A stretch of DNA of 64,000 nucleotides from Candidatus Poseidoniales archaeon (lineage in GTDB: Archaea > Thermoplasmatota > Poseidoniia > Poseidoniales > Thalassarchaeaceae): positions 48,124 to 112,123 of the forward strand of contig JAPOFX010000004.1 of the NCBI GenBank assembly GCA_028283505.1, written 5' to 3'. Below the pieces are notes generated by a model. It was not told the DNA's origin. It made no database searches and was given only the letters and a program-made list of their open reading frames with translations. Numbering within the stretch: position 1 is the stretch's first letter; each line of letters starts with the position of its first letter. The translations under genes and the position numbers were made by a program. Below are positions 45,895 to 55,589 of the stretch, one piece after another.

Positions 45895-45981
45895 GGGGGT
45901 CAGGCGAGTACTACAGAGGATAACCATTACCCTCAACCATACGCGGTAGGGCACCATTTAGTCACATGACTACTTCAGCCG

Positions 45982-46656
45982 TCAGAGTAACTGTGAGCGA
46001 GTCTTGATGAATCTCACAAGAAAGGTATAGCCCCCTCCCCAGGCAGATACTGCCAGAGCGAAGGTCATCCCATTAAGCTCGCTGTTTCCAAGATTTAAGA
46101 TCTCCATAATCCAGTGCATGGAATCCAATGAGATCCCAGAAGTTCCCGAGTAGGCCTGCCAGGATGCCGCGACAAGGCCGAGAATAGTAATAACCATCCT
46201 ATCTGCTCTAGAGAAACCTCCGTAAATACGGTCTAGCCCCACTGATTGAGCCTGAGTTCCCATGTAGGAGCCAAACAGAGTCATCAGTCCTGCAATTAGG
46301 CCTGTGCTTGGCTCGTCAACAAAGCTCGAGTTCATTCCAATTGCCACGAGTAGGCCCACATCAACTACCCTGTCAATGGTATGGTCAAGGAAGTCCCCGT
46401 AAGGGCCATCAGTGCCCTGATGCCTTGCCAACGCCCCATCCAAGGCATCCAATACTCCTGCAATGAGGATTAGTAATACGCCTCCTATAATCCAAATTGA
46501 TCCGGAAGAGCCCCCTGTTGCTTGAGACAATAGGTAGAACGAGAAGATTGCAAGCCCCAGGCTGGCCCAAGTAAGAGAACTGGGATCAAGGTCACCCATT
46601 TTGACAACTAATGGATGTATCGCGTTAGTCCATCTTTCGCGCATCTTCTCAAACAT
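45982..46656 (-). CDS. CDP-alcohol phosphatidyltransferase
   Basis: Membrane enzyme that joins a CDP-activated ether lipid to a polar head group. The catalytic motif DGALARHQGTDGPYGDFLDH (then TID) fits D-G-x2-A-R-x8-G-x3-D-x3-D exactly. Five or six membrane segments follow. It resembles archaetidylinositol-phosphate synthase; the head group is not provable. ATG 46656 (MFEKMRERW) is preferred over 46674. It overlaps the preceding kinase stop, so the two are coupled. Confidence 0.88.
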   Translation of the reverse strand: MFEKMRERWTNAIHPLVVKMGDLDPSSLTWASLGLAIFSFYLLSQATGGSSGSIWIIGGVLLILIAGVLDALDGALARHQGTDGPYGDFLDHTIDRVVDVGLLVAIGMNSSFVDEPSTGLIAGLMTLFGSYMGTQAQSVGLDRIYGGFSRADRMVITILGLVAASWQAYSGTSGISLDSMHWIMEILNLGNSELNGMTFALAVSAWGGGYTFLVRFIKTRSQLL

Positions 46657-47188
46657 CGCCGGTCCCCCCTTCAACCCAGTCTATTGCCGTGTCAGGGGCA
46701 TCATGCTTGAAGCCATCTGAGATCCACGAGCGAATAAGTTCAACAATTGATACTGGAGAATTTTTCGATGTTTCGAACTCAGTCCAAGGGATATTCGGGT
46801 TGTACTCGTTCCAGGCCCCTCCAATGAACTCCCATTCTACATTTGAGTCAACCTTAGATTCAGAATAATCACGTGAGACAAGACGATCACGTAGAATTTC
46901 GGGATCGCATCTGAGAACTATGACTCCCCCTACAGGCAAGAGGTGGGATAGGTGACCATCGACTATTGTCATCTTCTTGGGTGGATCGGCCCAAGCCTCG
47001 ACAAGAATCGTTTTCAGTTTAACGATGTCTATTGGACGTGCCCCGTCTCTCGGATCTTCAGCGTCTATGCATTCGTTTTCAGATGCCAGTGACTCGACTG
47101 TCAAAATATCGAAACCACCCTCTCTCAGTACTTCCGCGATGGTAGTCTTTCCTGAGCCCGGAGCCCCTGTCAGTCCCAGCCTCCGCAT
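46649..47188 (-). CDS. AK6/Fap7-like adenylate kinase
   Basis: Small NMP-kinase-like ATPase of about 179 residues, linked to small-subunit ribosome maturation in eukaryotes and archaea. Walker A is LTGAPGSGKTTIAE, and DGHLSHLLPVGGVIVLRCDP is the family-specific block. The frame continues to 47302, but the ATG at 47188 (MRRLGLTG) or 47197 places the P-loop at the N terminus as in the family. It follows the sialidase-like gene and is coupled to the phosphatidyltransferase gene. Confidence 0.87.
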   Translation of the reverse strand: MRRLGLTGAPGSGKTTIAEVLREGGFDILTVESLASENECIDAEDPRDGARPIDIVKLKTILVEAWADPPKKMTIVDGHLSHLLPVGGVIVLRCDPEILRDRLVSRDYSESKVDSNVEWEFIGGAWNEYNPNIPWTEFETSKNSPVSIVELIRSWISDGFKHDAPDTAIDWVEGGTGDV

Positions 47189-47298
47189 ACCCTGCATGGC
47201 ATCGCGTCTTGGCGAGAAGCAATGAAAGCTCCTGCTACGGCGCAATGTTGTTGGGGGCATACTTGGACTAGGGAGCTTTACTCCCGTTCTATCCATGA

Positions 47299-48771
47299 TC
47301 AAAACGGCATTTCCATCAAGCCAACTGAATCATACAGGCTTGGTCCACTACCAAGGAAATAAACTGAACCCCGTCTACTCCGGGAGTCCTCCGCAGTGGA
47401 GTTCGAGTCCGAAGCGCACGAGTCTGTGCAACCATCTGCAAATGCGACGAAGACCCTCCCTTCTCTATCTATATGCAGGTCATTGAAATCAAGCAGGTTC
47501 CTGTTAGACCCCCCAATGTCTCTACAGTCCCCACTGTTTAGGCAGATACTGCCGATTTGAACTGGGTCATCCGTGACTCTGTAGGTGTAGAAAGTAGGAG
47601 ATGGATCCAATGCGTTTAGACTGAGTGTGATGTAGAGGTGATAACTGACGTTTGTGGTGGCGTAATGGGCGTTCCCAGTCCAATTTTCTCCATCTATGTC
47701 AGGCTCCCCCAACTCGCTTGAATTTTCACTTCCAAGGTATGTTATTGCTATCCTACCCGGGTCTCCTGCATCGACTTGAGGGAACGTCGTCGAGATAACC
47801 TCAATCGGGCTTATCCTTATGCTAGTTTGCTCCCAGCTCTCCCCCGAGTCTATACTTCTGGACATGTACACCCCCTCATCCCCACCTGTCCAAATATGGT
47901 ATGCATTGGACTGGGTATCTGTCGCGACTTCCGAATTCTTACGTGGATAAGGTGTCCCCACGTCCTCGCCCATGGTGTATTCGTCCCAGCTGAATCCGTT
48001 ATCTTTGGAGACGATCACAGTGGGAGTCTCAACTCTCGGGGTTACGTATACGGTCCCATCGGGTGCGCTTGTTATCGCTCCGTGTAGGCCGCCATTGGAT
48101 GTTGCAAGACCGAATATCTGCCCTCCAGCCTCAAACGTTGCACCCCCATCAAAGCTCGTGAAGCAGAAAATACCCACTCCTTTGTTGTAACAGTAGTAGA
48201 CTGCCTGATCGTAGAATGACTGTGAAATCGATCCACCTATCCCATATCCGCTACTAGTCCAAGGTCCCGTTGCTAGCTTAATATGGTCATTCAGAGGGGT
48301 TGTGCCGGAGTCGTGAGGATTTCCCAACCAGCTCTCCCCATCATCATCACTCCAGCAAATCCAAGAGGTCTCTAGCCCCTGCATCTGAACATTGAATATC
48401 CTGTCCGTTACAGGATCCACCCACCCATATGGATCACTGGTGGTGAAAGAGCACTCTGGGCCAGTCACCTCCTCCCATGATTGCCCATAGTCACAAGACC
48501 TCATGACCTTCTCAAATGCAATGAAAAATATACAGCCACTGGAAGTTATTCCGATGCTGGGCTCAGCACCGTCCTCCCCAACATCACTGAAGACAAACTC
48601 CACTGGCATGGGCGGGAGCCCCAAATCCATTCCATCTGGCCCAGTGACGAAGACTCTAGTGTCACCCTCTTCCTCAATAATATCCGGACTACCGCCGTCA
48701 TTGGTGTGGATACAACCGGCGGCAGGGACCAAAACCATCATCAGAACGACTAGAAGAGGACCGAGGTTCAT
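47299..48771 (-). CDS. Sialidase-fold (BNR-repeat) lipoprotein
   Basis: Secreted beta-propeller. Signal peptide with lipobox PAAGC (Cys20), then an acidic linker. At least four Asp-boxes are visible (SCDYGQSWEE, SDDDGESWLG, SFDGGATFEA, SKDNGFSWDE, SIDSGESWEQ). 490 residues. The catalytic Arg triad and Tyr of true sialidases cannot be confirmed by eye, so it may be a glycan- or protein-binding propeller on the cell surface. Confidence 0.8.
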   Translation of the reverse strand: MNLGPLLVVLMMVLVPAAGCIHTNDGGSPDIIEEEGDTRVFVTGPDGMDLGLPPMPVEFVFSDVGEDGAEPSIGITSSGCIFFIAFEKVMRSCDYGQSWEEVTGPECSFTTSDPYGWVDPVTDRIFNVQMQGLETSWICWSDDDGESWLGNPHDSGTTPLNDHIKLATGPWTSSGYGIGGSISQSFYDQAVYYCYNKGVGIFCFTSFDGGATFEAGGQIFGLATSNGGLHGAITSAPDGTVYVTPRVETPTVIVSKDNGFSWDEYTMGEDVGTPYPRKNSEVATDTQSNAYHIWTGGDEGVYMSRSIDSGESWEQTSIRISPIEVISTTFPQVDAGDPGRIAITYLGSENSSELGEPDIDGENWTGNAHYATTNVSYHLYITLSLNALDPSPTFYTYRVTDDPVQIGSICLNSGDCRDIGGSNRNLLDFNDLHIDREGRVFVAFADGCTDSCASDSNSTAEDSRSRRGSVYFLGSGPSLYDSVGLMEMPF

Positions 48772-48820
48772 GCTTGGTCGACTTGGCTAGTACACAATTA
48801 TGTTGCCCCGGAGAGTTTTC

Positions 48821-49849
48821 TCACTCGACATCGACAATCCATCCAAATTCATCAGGTGATCGCTTCTGCTGTATTGCCGTAAGATTCTCGTATAGCTCTC
48901 TGGTCACCGGCCCAACCTCCCCGCTGTAGTACTCCTTTACCCTTTCACCATACTGGATCCTGCCTATTGAAGATACTACAGCCGCAGTACCTACGCAGAA
49001 GCACTCATCAGCACTCATCGCATACTCCACATCGACCTTCTCTTCCCTCACCTCATAGCCCCTGGCCATGGCAAGCTCGATTATTGAAGCCCGAGTCACT
49101 CCAGGCAAAATTGTCCCCGTCAATTCGGGCGTCGAGATGACTCCATCCTTCACGCAGAAGAAGTTCGCAGCCCCCACCTCCTCGATATACCTATGATTCA
49201 CCGCGTCTAAGTAGATAATTTCAGAATACCCTTCCTTCTTCGCCATCTTGGAGGGTATCATCCCGGGCGCGTAGTTGCCAATTGCCTTCACTCCTCCTGA
49301 CCCACCAGGAGCTGCTCTGTGGAACCGCTCCGATACTCTGAGCGAGGTTGGAGTGATCCCTCCTTTGAAGTATGGTCCAACGGGAGAGGTGAATACCAAG
49401 AACGTGTACTCCGGAGCTGGAGCTACTCCTAGTATTGGCCCACTCCCCATCAGTAGGGGCCTGATGTATAGGGCGCCCTTGCCCATTGGTGGAACCCATC
49501 TGGAATTCTCCCTCACGGTCTTAATGACAGCATCTAGGAAAATCTCCTCAGGCACGGGGGGCATACCGAGTCTCAGCGCTCCCTCTTGCGCTCTTTTGGC
49601 ATTCCTATCTGGCCTGAAGAGAACGATACTACCGTCTGAAGCCCGCTGGGCCTTCATTCCCTCAAAGAGGCCCTGTCCATAATTGAGGACTCCAGCCGCA
49701 GGAGAAATCACCAGATCTTCGAAGTCCATCATTGAACCGACAGCCCACTCTCCTCCCAGCTTGCATTTTGACAGGTACATCCTGTCCGTCTTCGTGAAGC
49801 TGAAAGTGAGAGAATCCCAGTCGACCACCGATTCACTTTCGTCTGGCAC
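48821..49849 (-). CDS. ilvE: Branched-chain amino-acid aminotransferase
   Basis: PLP-dependent fold type IV transaminase for Leu, Ile and Val. GQGLFEGMKAQR and LFRPDRNAKR are standard, KAIGNYAPGM carries the Schiff-base Lys, and EVGAANFFCV with TGTILPGVTRASI bind the cofactor phosphate. 342 residues matches the bacterial BCAT II group. Divergent from polB with a 135-base spacer. Not adjacent to the Liv transporter but metabolically linked to it. Confidence 0.96.
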   Translation of the reverse strand: MPDESESVVDWDSLTFSFTKTDRMYLSKCKLGGEWAVGSMMDFEDLVISPAAGVLNYGQGLFEGMKAQRASDGSIVLFRPDRNAKRAQEGALRLGMPPVPEEIFLDAVIKTVRENSRWVPPMGKGALYIRPLLMGSGPILGVAPAPEYTFLVFTSPVGPYFKGGITPTSLRVSERFHRAAPGGSGGVKAIGNYAPGMIPSKMAKKEGYSEIIYLDAVNHRYIEEVGAANFFCVKDGVISTPELTGTILPGVTRASIIELAMARGYEVREEKVDVEYAMSADECFCVGTAAVVSSIGRIQYGERVKEYYSGEVGPVTRELYENLTAIQQKRSPDEFGWIVDVE

Positions 49850-49984
49850 TGTCAGTCCCCTGCCTCTACGGAAGCAAGCCGGCTTTCAACGCTTGCGCAC
49901 GTAGCCTCTCACATCTCCAATATGATGGAATTTCAGTACATACTTTGAAGACCGTGTGTTATTCCCTGAAAGCGAGGCAAGCGG

Positions 49985-52606
49985 ATGGAGTGGGAAGGTA
50001 GGATGTGCATCGTGTCCGGCTCTTATCAATCAATAGACTCTCCTTCCCCAAGAACCGTTGTCGAGCTATGGTGTAGAGCCGAGGAAGGTCACTCCGTCCT
50101 CCTCCTCGTTCATGGGCTTCGTCCATACTTCGATATCGCAGTGCGAGGAGCACCGGATCACGAATACCTTCCAGACCTAGAGTCGGTAAGAGAAATCGCC
50201 GAGGTAATGGAAGTATCAGAACCAGTCATGAAGTGGACTAGGCACGGCGTCAAGAGGCATTGGAGGGTCTACGCAGATCAGCCTTACTCAGTTAGGAGAC
50301 TTAGGAAAAAGCTGGAGGACTGGGAAGTCACGAGCGCAGATATACCGTTCCAGAACCGCCTGATGCTAGATCTCGACCTCGGGCCACACATCAGTGCGAG
50401 AGGAGATGTTCTTTGGGCGGGTGAAAGAGCACCCGGTGCCGTAAAAAACAGCTCTAATACTGACCTACAATTAGCTGAGGAAACCGTAGTGAAAGAGGGA
50501 GGGTCCGGAATATACCCGGTTGACATGATACTTTCCTGTAATCTTGGAGGATTGTCCAGAACCGAGCCCTTCGCCGCCCCCTTCGTTACTTTCTCCTTCG
50601 ATCTCGAGACAAGTATTGCCACCAATCGAATACTATGCGCAGCAGCGGTAATAGATCGTGCTGGGAAACGCTCCGAACACCAGTTCAGAGGCGAAGAGAG
50701 GGAGATTATGGAGGGGCTAACCGCCCTCGTCAGAGAGCAAGACCCAGACTTCGTCACAGGGTACAACATCGATAATTTCGACCTCCCAAGAATGGAGGAG
50801 AGGGCCGAAGTAATCTCCCCAAGGCCCAAGTACACTAGATCACCTCTATTTGGCTGGGGCAGAGTTCCCATGAAAGAGGGGGAAGGGAAACGGATTTTCC
50901 CGACCAGGCAGCAAAACAGGGTCTGGAGAATTCCGGGAAGAATCCCCATGGACGCGTGGTGGCAGGCTCGACAGACACTGAGGCCACAAAGGGAGTCACT
51001 GAGGTACGTATCGCAGCTTCTCTGGCCTGAGGACGATGACATGAGGAAGCTCGATGTGGATGCAAGTAAGATGGACGAGGAGTGGGCCTCCAGGCCCGAT
51101 GTAGTGATGGAATACTGTGTTAGAGACACGCATCTCCCCCTGGATATTCTAGGACATCTCAAGGCCATAGCAAGGAAGGAGGCCCTTGCATCAGTTTCAC
51201 TAACTACAGTGGAGACAGCCGCGAACGGCACAACCAGCCAGTGGATCGACTCACTGGTCATGAGGCTGGCAGACAAGGAATTGATAGCAGTACCAATGAC
51301 AAATGCAGGACCTAGGAAGAGAGATCAGATTGCAGGGGGCTACGTGCATGAGGTCGAGCCAGGAATGGAGCCGTGGGTGGTCGTTCTTGATTTCAAGTCC
51401 ATGTACCCCTCCATAATGATAAGCAACAATATTTGCTCTACTACACTAGTAACCAATGAGGATGATGACAAATCACACAGTGTTTCCCCAACGACTGGAA
51501 CCAGGTACAAATCAAAGGAGGAGATGAACGGGCTAGTCCCCAGGCTTTTGGAGGACTTGATGGGAAAGCGGGATCTATACAAGAGGGGCATGGAGGAGGC
51601 ACAGGAGAGAAATGATTCAGTCGAGGCCTTCTTACTGGACCAACTGCAGTATGCGGTAAAAATACTGATGAACTCATTCTATGGGGTATTTGCATCTAGT
51701 TTCTACAGGTTCACGCATCCAGACCTTGGGGCCAGCATAACCGAATGGGCTAGGCACAACATCAAAGAGATAATATCACAAGTTGAGGAAGGCGGTAATG
51801 AAGTCATTTACTCGGACACAGATTCTATTTTCGTAAAGTCACCAGTGGACTCAGGAGCTCCGACGAACCGATCTGAAGACCCCATGATTTCTAAGGAATG
51901 GGAGAAGGCAAAAGAGGAGACCTTGGAGTTCGGGGATGAGCTGGCTAGTAGATTCACCAGGGAGGGCGCTGAACTAGAATTCGAGACAGCGCTTTCCGCG
52001 TTTTTCAGCCATGGGGCCAAAAAAAGGTATGTCGGAAGAGTAGTGTGGCCCAGGGAAGAGATGCTGATTAGAGGCTATGAGGTTAGGAGGACCGACTCCT
52101 TCGATTTACTATCTGAGACAATGACAGAGATGTTCGAGATGCTCCTTGATGGAAACACACAAGGAGCTGTAGATATGACGAAGTTAGCGATCGACGAGAT
52201 TCGTGGCGGGGATGTCGACCCATCTAGACTAGTAATCAGTCGATCGTGCAAAGGCAAGTGGAACTCAAAGAAGAACGAATGGGATTTTGATAGTGTCTAC
52301 GCTAATCCTGATGGCCTTCCGTATGTGAGGGCCGCCAAGCAAAGAATCGCGGCAGGACTTCAGTTCACACCCGGAATGAAGGTTGGATACGTAATCACGA
52401 AGCCGGAGGGTGGTGACAAAAAGCTCGGAGTCAAGGCATGGCTTGTCGACGAAATCGGTGGTGAACCACCTGAATACGACACAGATTACTACGCCAAGCG
52501 TATGGCCAAATCCCTCGGGCGGGTCACTGAGGCTTTCGGACAGGGGGAGAAGGAGCTACTGGATGGAGCCAGGCCAAAGGGCCAGAAGAGCCTCTTGGAC
52601 TTCTAG
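49985..52606 (+). CDS. polB: Family B DNA polymerase
   Basis: Replicative-type polymerase with 3'-5' proofreading, 873 residues. Exonuclease motifs are FSFDLETS (I), GYNIDNFDLPR (II) and YCVRDTHLPL (III). Polymerase motifs are DFKSMYPSIM (A), KILMNSFYGVFAS (B), YSDTDSIFV (C) and KKRYVGR. The basic region near residues 300-350 is normal. No intein. A short PIP-like C terminus (QKSLLDF) could bind PCNA. Confidence 0.97.
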   Translation: MEWEGRMCIVSGSYQSIDSPSPRTVVELWCRAEEGHSVLLLVHGLRPYFDIAVRGAPDHEYLPDLESVREIAEVMEVSEPVMKWTRHGVKRHWRVYADQPYSVRRLRKKLEDWEVTSADIPFQNRLMLDLDLGPHISARGDVLWAGERAPGAVKNSSNTDLQLAEETVVKEGGSGIYPVDMILSCNLGGLSRTEPFAAPFVTFSFDLETSIATNRILCAAAVIDRAGKRSEHQFRGEEREIMEGLTALVREQDPDFVTGYNIDNFDLPRMEERAEVISPRPKYTRSPLFGWGRVPMKEGEGKRIFPTRQQNRVWRIPGRIPMDAWWQARQTLRPQRESLRYVSQLLWPEDDDMRKLDVDASKMDEEWASRPDVVMEYCVRDTHLPLDILGHLKAIARKEALASVSLTTVETAANGTTSQWIDSLVMRLADKELIAVPMTNAGPRKRDQIAGGYVHEVEPGMEPWVVVLDFKSMYPSIMISNNICSTTLVTNEDDDKSHSVSPTTGTRYKSKEEMNGLVPRLLEDLMGKRDLYKRGMEEAQERNDSVEAFLLDQLQYAVKILMNSFYGVFASSFYRFTHPDLGASITEWARHNIKEIISQVEEGGNEVIYSDTDSIFVKSPVDSGAPTNRSEDPMISKEWEKAKEETLEFGDELASRFTREGAELEFETALSAFFSHGAKKRYVGRVVWPREEMLIRGYEVRRTDSFDLLSETMTEMFEMLLDGNTQGAVDMTKLAIDEIRGGDVDPSRLVISRSCKGKWNSKKNEWDFDSVYANPDGLPYVRAAKQRIAAGLQFTPGMKVGYVITKPEGGDKKLGVKAWLVDEIGGEPPEYDTDYYAKRMAKSLGRVTEAFGQGEKELLDGARPKGQKSLLDF

Positions 52607-52651
52607 CATCTTATCGTAGGGTTGATTTCATACCGCCCCCCAGGCTTGTCC

Positions 52652-53848
52652 ATGAGAGGGGGCAAGTCTACGGGTCTTTTGATGGTCATGATGATGATTT
52701 TCACTTCACTGTCCGGCTGTATGGATGTTCTTGGAAGCAACAGTCCACCCACTGCAAACATGACAATTGACCCCTCGGGCTCTGTCAGGGCTGGAGACAG
52801 CATCACGTTCAGTGCCGTCGGGTCTTCAGATCCCGATGCTGACCCCATGACGTTTACATGGACCTTCGGAGATGGTAACACTGGAAATGGACTCACCACA
52901 AGCCACTCTTATGCTCAGCCCGGCGAATATTCAGCTAAGCTTGCCGTTAGCGATGGTACCCACGAGGTGACCACCAGCAAGCTCATCTCGGTAATCGACT
53001 CATCAGCCAGGGAGCCTCACGCAGAGATAACTCCCAACAAGGACGACAACTGCGATGGAGACAGCCCGCCCAATGGGGATTTCGTTATGATATGGGTCTG
53101 CGAGGAAAACGAAATAGATGACAGGCAAGTTTCGGTATCAGTTACAGTCCCATTGGACGGCTCTTCGTCTTGGGCAGGATGCGATCCCGATGAGCCAGAT
53201 TGCTACGCAGAGGAGTATATCGTCAGTTACGAATGGGACCTCGACAGGAACACGGATTCTGATGGAGACGGTGTAGAAAACAACGACGTTGATGCAACCG
53301 GGGAGACAATACAGTGGCAAGAGAGGCCTGCAGGAGCATGGGACGTCAGGCTCACCGTCACCGATAACAACGGACTAACTCACTATGATGATTCTACAGT
53401 CTATGTCAACTACCAAGGCAAATGGAGTGATTTCGAGATGGACAGGAGGATACAGGACACGATTATTATGACCTGGGAATTCCCTGTAACTTACAATGAG
53501 GACACCAAAGATAGGATTAGATATCTAAGAACCAAGGTTGACTACCCACAACAGGACGATGACCAAGCAGGTGGGGGAATAGGTGGAGGTCCTGTCACCA
53601 CCACGAACAACAAGCTGGACATCTACCTATACAACGGTACAGATGAAGAAATAGCAAACTCAACTGGGTTATCCAATGACAACAGGAACGCAGGAGACTG
53701 CGGATCAGACGACTATTGTGTCTGGTTAGTGATCGGAGCGTCTACCGTCAGGGGCTTCATACCGGGGGAATGGACAGCGGATCTGGTCAACGAGGAGACG
53801 CATACCACCAAGGTGAATTACTTCATAGTGGAACTGCAGTACAGATAG
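52652..53848 (+). CDS. PKD-domain surface lipoprotein
   Basis: Lipoprotein signal with lipobox LSGC, then a PKD domain (SVRAGDSITFSAVGSSDPDA, then TFTWTFGDGNTG, SYAQPGEYSAKLAVSDG). A second, weaker PKD-like segment is later in the chain (VPLDGSSSWAGCD, YEWDLDRNTDSDGDG, VTDNNG), with an acidic DxDxDG loop that may bind calcium. The C-terminal 120 residues are not recognised. The frame starts with TTG at 52622, but the ATG at 52652 begins a proper signal peptide. Confidence 0.8.
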   Translation: MRGGKSTGLLMVMMMIFTSLSGCMDVLGSNSPPTANMTIDPSGSVRAGDSITFSAVGSSDPDADPMTFTWTFGDGNTGNGLTTSHSYAQPGEYSAKLAVSDGTHEVTTSKLISVIDSSAREPHAEITPNKDDNCDGDSPPNGDFVMIWVCEENEIDDRQVSVSVTVPLDGSSSWAGCDPDEPDCYAEEYIVSYEWDLDRNTDSDGDGVENNDVDATGETIQWQERPAGAWDVRLTVTDNNGLTHYDDSTVYVNYQGKWSDFEMDRRIQDTIIMTWEFPVTYNEDTKDRIRYLRTKVDYPQQDDDQAGGGIGGGPVTTTNNKLDIYLYNGTDEEIANSTGLSNDNRNAGDCGSDDYCVWLVIGASTVRGFIPGEWTADLVNEETHTTKVNYFIVELQYR

Positions 53849-53910
53849 CCGTTTTCGGCATCCTGTAATACATTTGTGTGGCCGCGTTCGAATGTGGGCC
53901 TCGGGGAACG

Positions 53911-53953
53911 GTTCATATACGCCCCTTCGGTCGGCGGGCCACACTTAGAGGTG
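53911..53953 (+). promoter_or_regulatory. Promoter and ribosome-binding site of the EF-1alpha gene
   Basis: A TATA-like TTCATATAC lies at 53912-53920. A start site about 25 bases downstream would fall near 53942. GAGGTG at 53948-53953 matches the archaeal 16S 3' end and lies 6 bases before the ATG at 53960. Both signals agree with the shorter start. Confidence 0.6.
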
Positions 53954-53959
53954 TATAAT

Positions 53960-55243
53960 ATGGGTTCACAGTGGGAAGACAAGAGCAAGCCGCATCTGAA
54001 TATCGTGTTTGTAGGACACGTAGATCACGGAAAGTCAACGACAGTCGGTCGTTTACTTCTGGACAGCGGCCACATAGAGGCGCACGTAATTGAGAAGAAT
54101 GAGAAGCTAGCTGCAGAGGCAGGAAAGGCCGGTTTTGGTCTGGCCTATGTCATGGATGGCTTGAAGGAAGAGCGAGCACGTGGAATTACCATCGACGTCG
54201 CACACAAGGAGTTCTACACACCTAATTATTACTTTACGATCATCGACGCCCCCGGGCACCGTGACTTCGTCAAGAACATGATCACAGGGACTAGCCAGGC
54301 AGACGCCGCGGTTCTTAACGTCGCAGCGAATGACGGAGTAAACGCGCAAACCAGGGAGCACGCCTTCTTGGCCAGAGTTCTGGGAGTAAGCCAGCTAATT
54401 GTCAATGTAAACAAAATGGACATCAGCGGTGTAGATTGGTCTCAAGACAAGTACAACGAGACTGTTGCAGAGGTTAGCACACTACTGAAGGGCGCTGGCT
54501 ACAAGCCAGATGAGATCACCTTCGTGCCATGTAGCGCTTTCCTCGGAGACAACGTCTTCAACAAGAGCGAGAATACACCATGGTACAGTGGCCCAACTCT
54601 TTTCGAGGCTATCGATGCCATCGAAATGCCACCAAAGCCAACAGACAGGCCTCTCCGCCTGCCAATCCAGGACGTCTACAAAATCAGCGGTATCGGAACT
54701 GTCCCGGTCGGCAAGATTGAGACTGGTGTCCTGAATACAGGTAAGACAGTTATCTTCAATCCAAGCCAGAAGTCAGCTGAGGTCAAGAGCATCGAGATGC
54801 ACCACACTATGGTAGACAAGGCTGAGCCTGGTGACAACGTCGGATTCAACGTACGTGGTCTAGCAGCAACTGACATCCGCAGAGGAGATGTTGCAGGGTA
54901 CGGTGAGAGCGAGCCGGTTTTCGTCAGGCACGATGAGACATTCGTCGGCAACATCCAGATGATGGAGATTCCGAAGGCAATAGGTGTAGGATACACTCCG
55001 GTGTTCCACGCTCACACCGCACAGGTCGCAGTCAGGTTCGTAGAGCTAATCAAGAACCTAAAGACCGGAGAGACACCAGCGTTCCTGAAGTCTGGAGACG
55101 CCGCAACCGTCAGGTTCCAGCCAACCAAGCCCATGGCCATCGAGGTCAAGGATAACTTCCCAGAGCTCTGCAGATTCGCCATCCGTGACATGGGCAAGAC
55201 CGTGGCCGCCGGTATGTGTATCGCTATCGAGAAGAAGGCTTAG
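53960..55243 (+). CDS. tuf: Translation elongation factor 1-alpha
   Basis: GTPase that delivers aminoacyl-t[12 protein letters not shown] (G1), [12 protein letters not shown] (switch I), DAPGHRDFV (G3), NKMD (G4) and the C-terminal barrels are all present. The upstream frame from 53876 contains the TATA element and has no homology, so the ATG at 53960 ([14 protein letters not shown]) is chosen. 427 residues. uS10 follows 16 bases later, the normal archaeal pair. Confidence 0.98.
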   Translation: MGSQWEDKSKPHLNIVFVGHVDHGKSTTVGRLLLDSGHIEAHVIEKNEKLAAEAGKAGFGLAYVMDGLKEERARGITIDVAHKEFYTPNYYFTIIDAPGHRDFVKNMITGTSQADAAVLNVAANDGVNAQTREHAFLARVLGVSQLIVNVNKMDISGVDWSQDKYNETVAEVSTLLKGAGYKPDEITFVPCSAFLGDNVFNKSENTPWYSGPTLFEAIDAIEMPPKPTDRPLRLPIQDVYKISGIGTVPVGKIETGVLNTGKTVIFNPSQKSAEVKSIEMHHTMVDKAEPGDNVGFNVRGLAATDIRRGDVAGYGESEPVFVRHDETFVGNIQMMEIPKAIGVGYTPVFHAHTAQVAVRFVELIKNLKTGETPAFLKSGDAATVRFQPTKPMAIEVKDNFPELCRFAIRDMGKTVAAGMCIAIEKKA

Positions 55244-55259
55244 ATTTGGGTGATGATCA

Positions 55260-55589
55260 ATGCCCGTCGTCACCACTATCAGACTGACGGGGGAGAACCA
55301 TACTGATGTAAATCATGTCTGTGACCAGATAAAGTCAATCTCTGATGAGACCGGAGTCAAGCTGAGAGGGCCAATACCCTTGCCCACCAGGAGAATCGTG
55401 GTGCCATGCAGGAAGAGCCCTGACGGAGAAGGTGCAGAGACCTGGGATCACTGGGAAATGAGAGTCCATAAGAGACTGTTGGAACTAGTGACCAACACCT
55501 CTAGGGACGAGAAGGCTCTGAGGAAGGTCCTCAGGATACCTATCCCCGACTCAGTGACGATAGAGCTCTCACTCAGGAACCTTGGATAA
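55260..55589 (+). CDS. rps10: Ribosomal protein uS10
   Basis: Small-subunit protein S10, 109 residues: TTIRLTGENHTDVNHVCDQI, GPIPLPTRRIVVPCRKSPDG, WEMRVHKRLLELV and a C-terminal strand (IPIPDSVTIELSLRNLG). A GGTGAT ribosome site precedes the ATG. It lies in the archaeal pair tuf-rps10 and converges on the pepC-like gene with no gap. Confidence 0.98.
   Translation: MPVVTTIRLTGENHTDVNHVCDQIKSISDETGVKLRGPIPLPTRRIVVPCRKSPDGEGAETWDHWEMRVHKRLLELVTNTSRDEKALRKVLRIPIPDSVTIELSLRNLG

Noticed and set aside
53876..53959. N-terminal extension of EF-1alpha from the first ATG
   Set aside because: The extension has no family counterpart and would include the TATA-like element. GAGGTG and the conserved [14 protein letters not shown] start at 53960 fit better.
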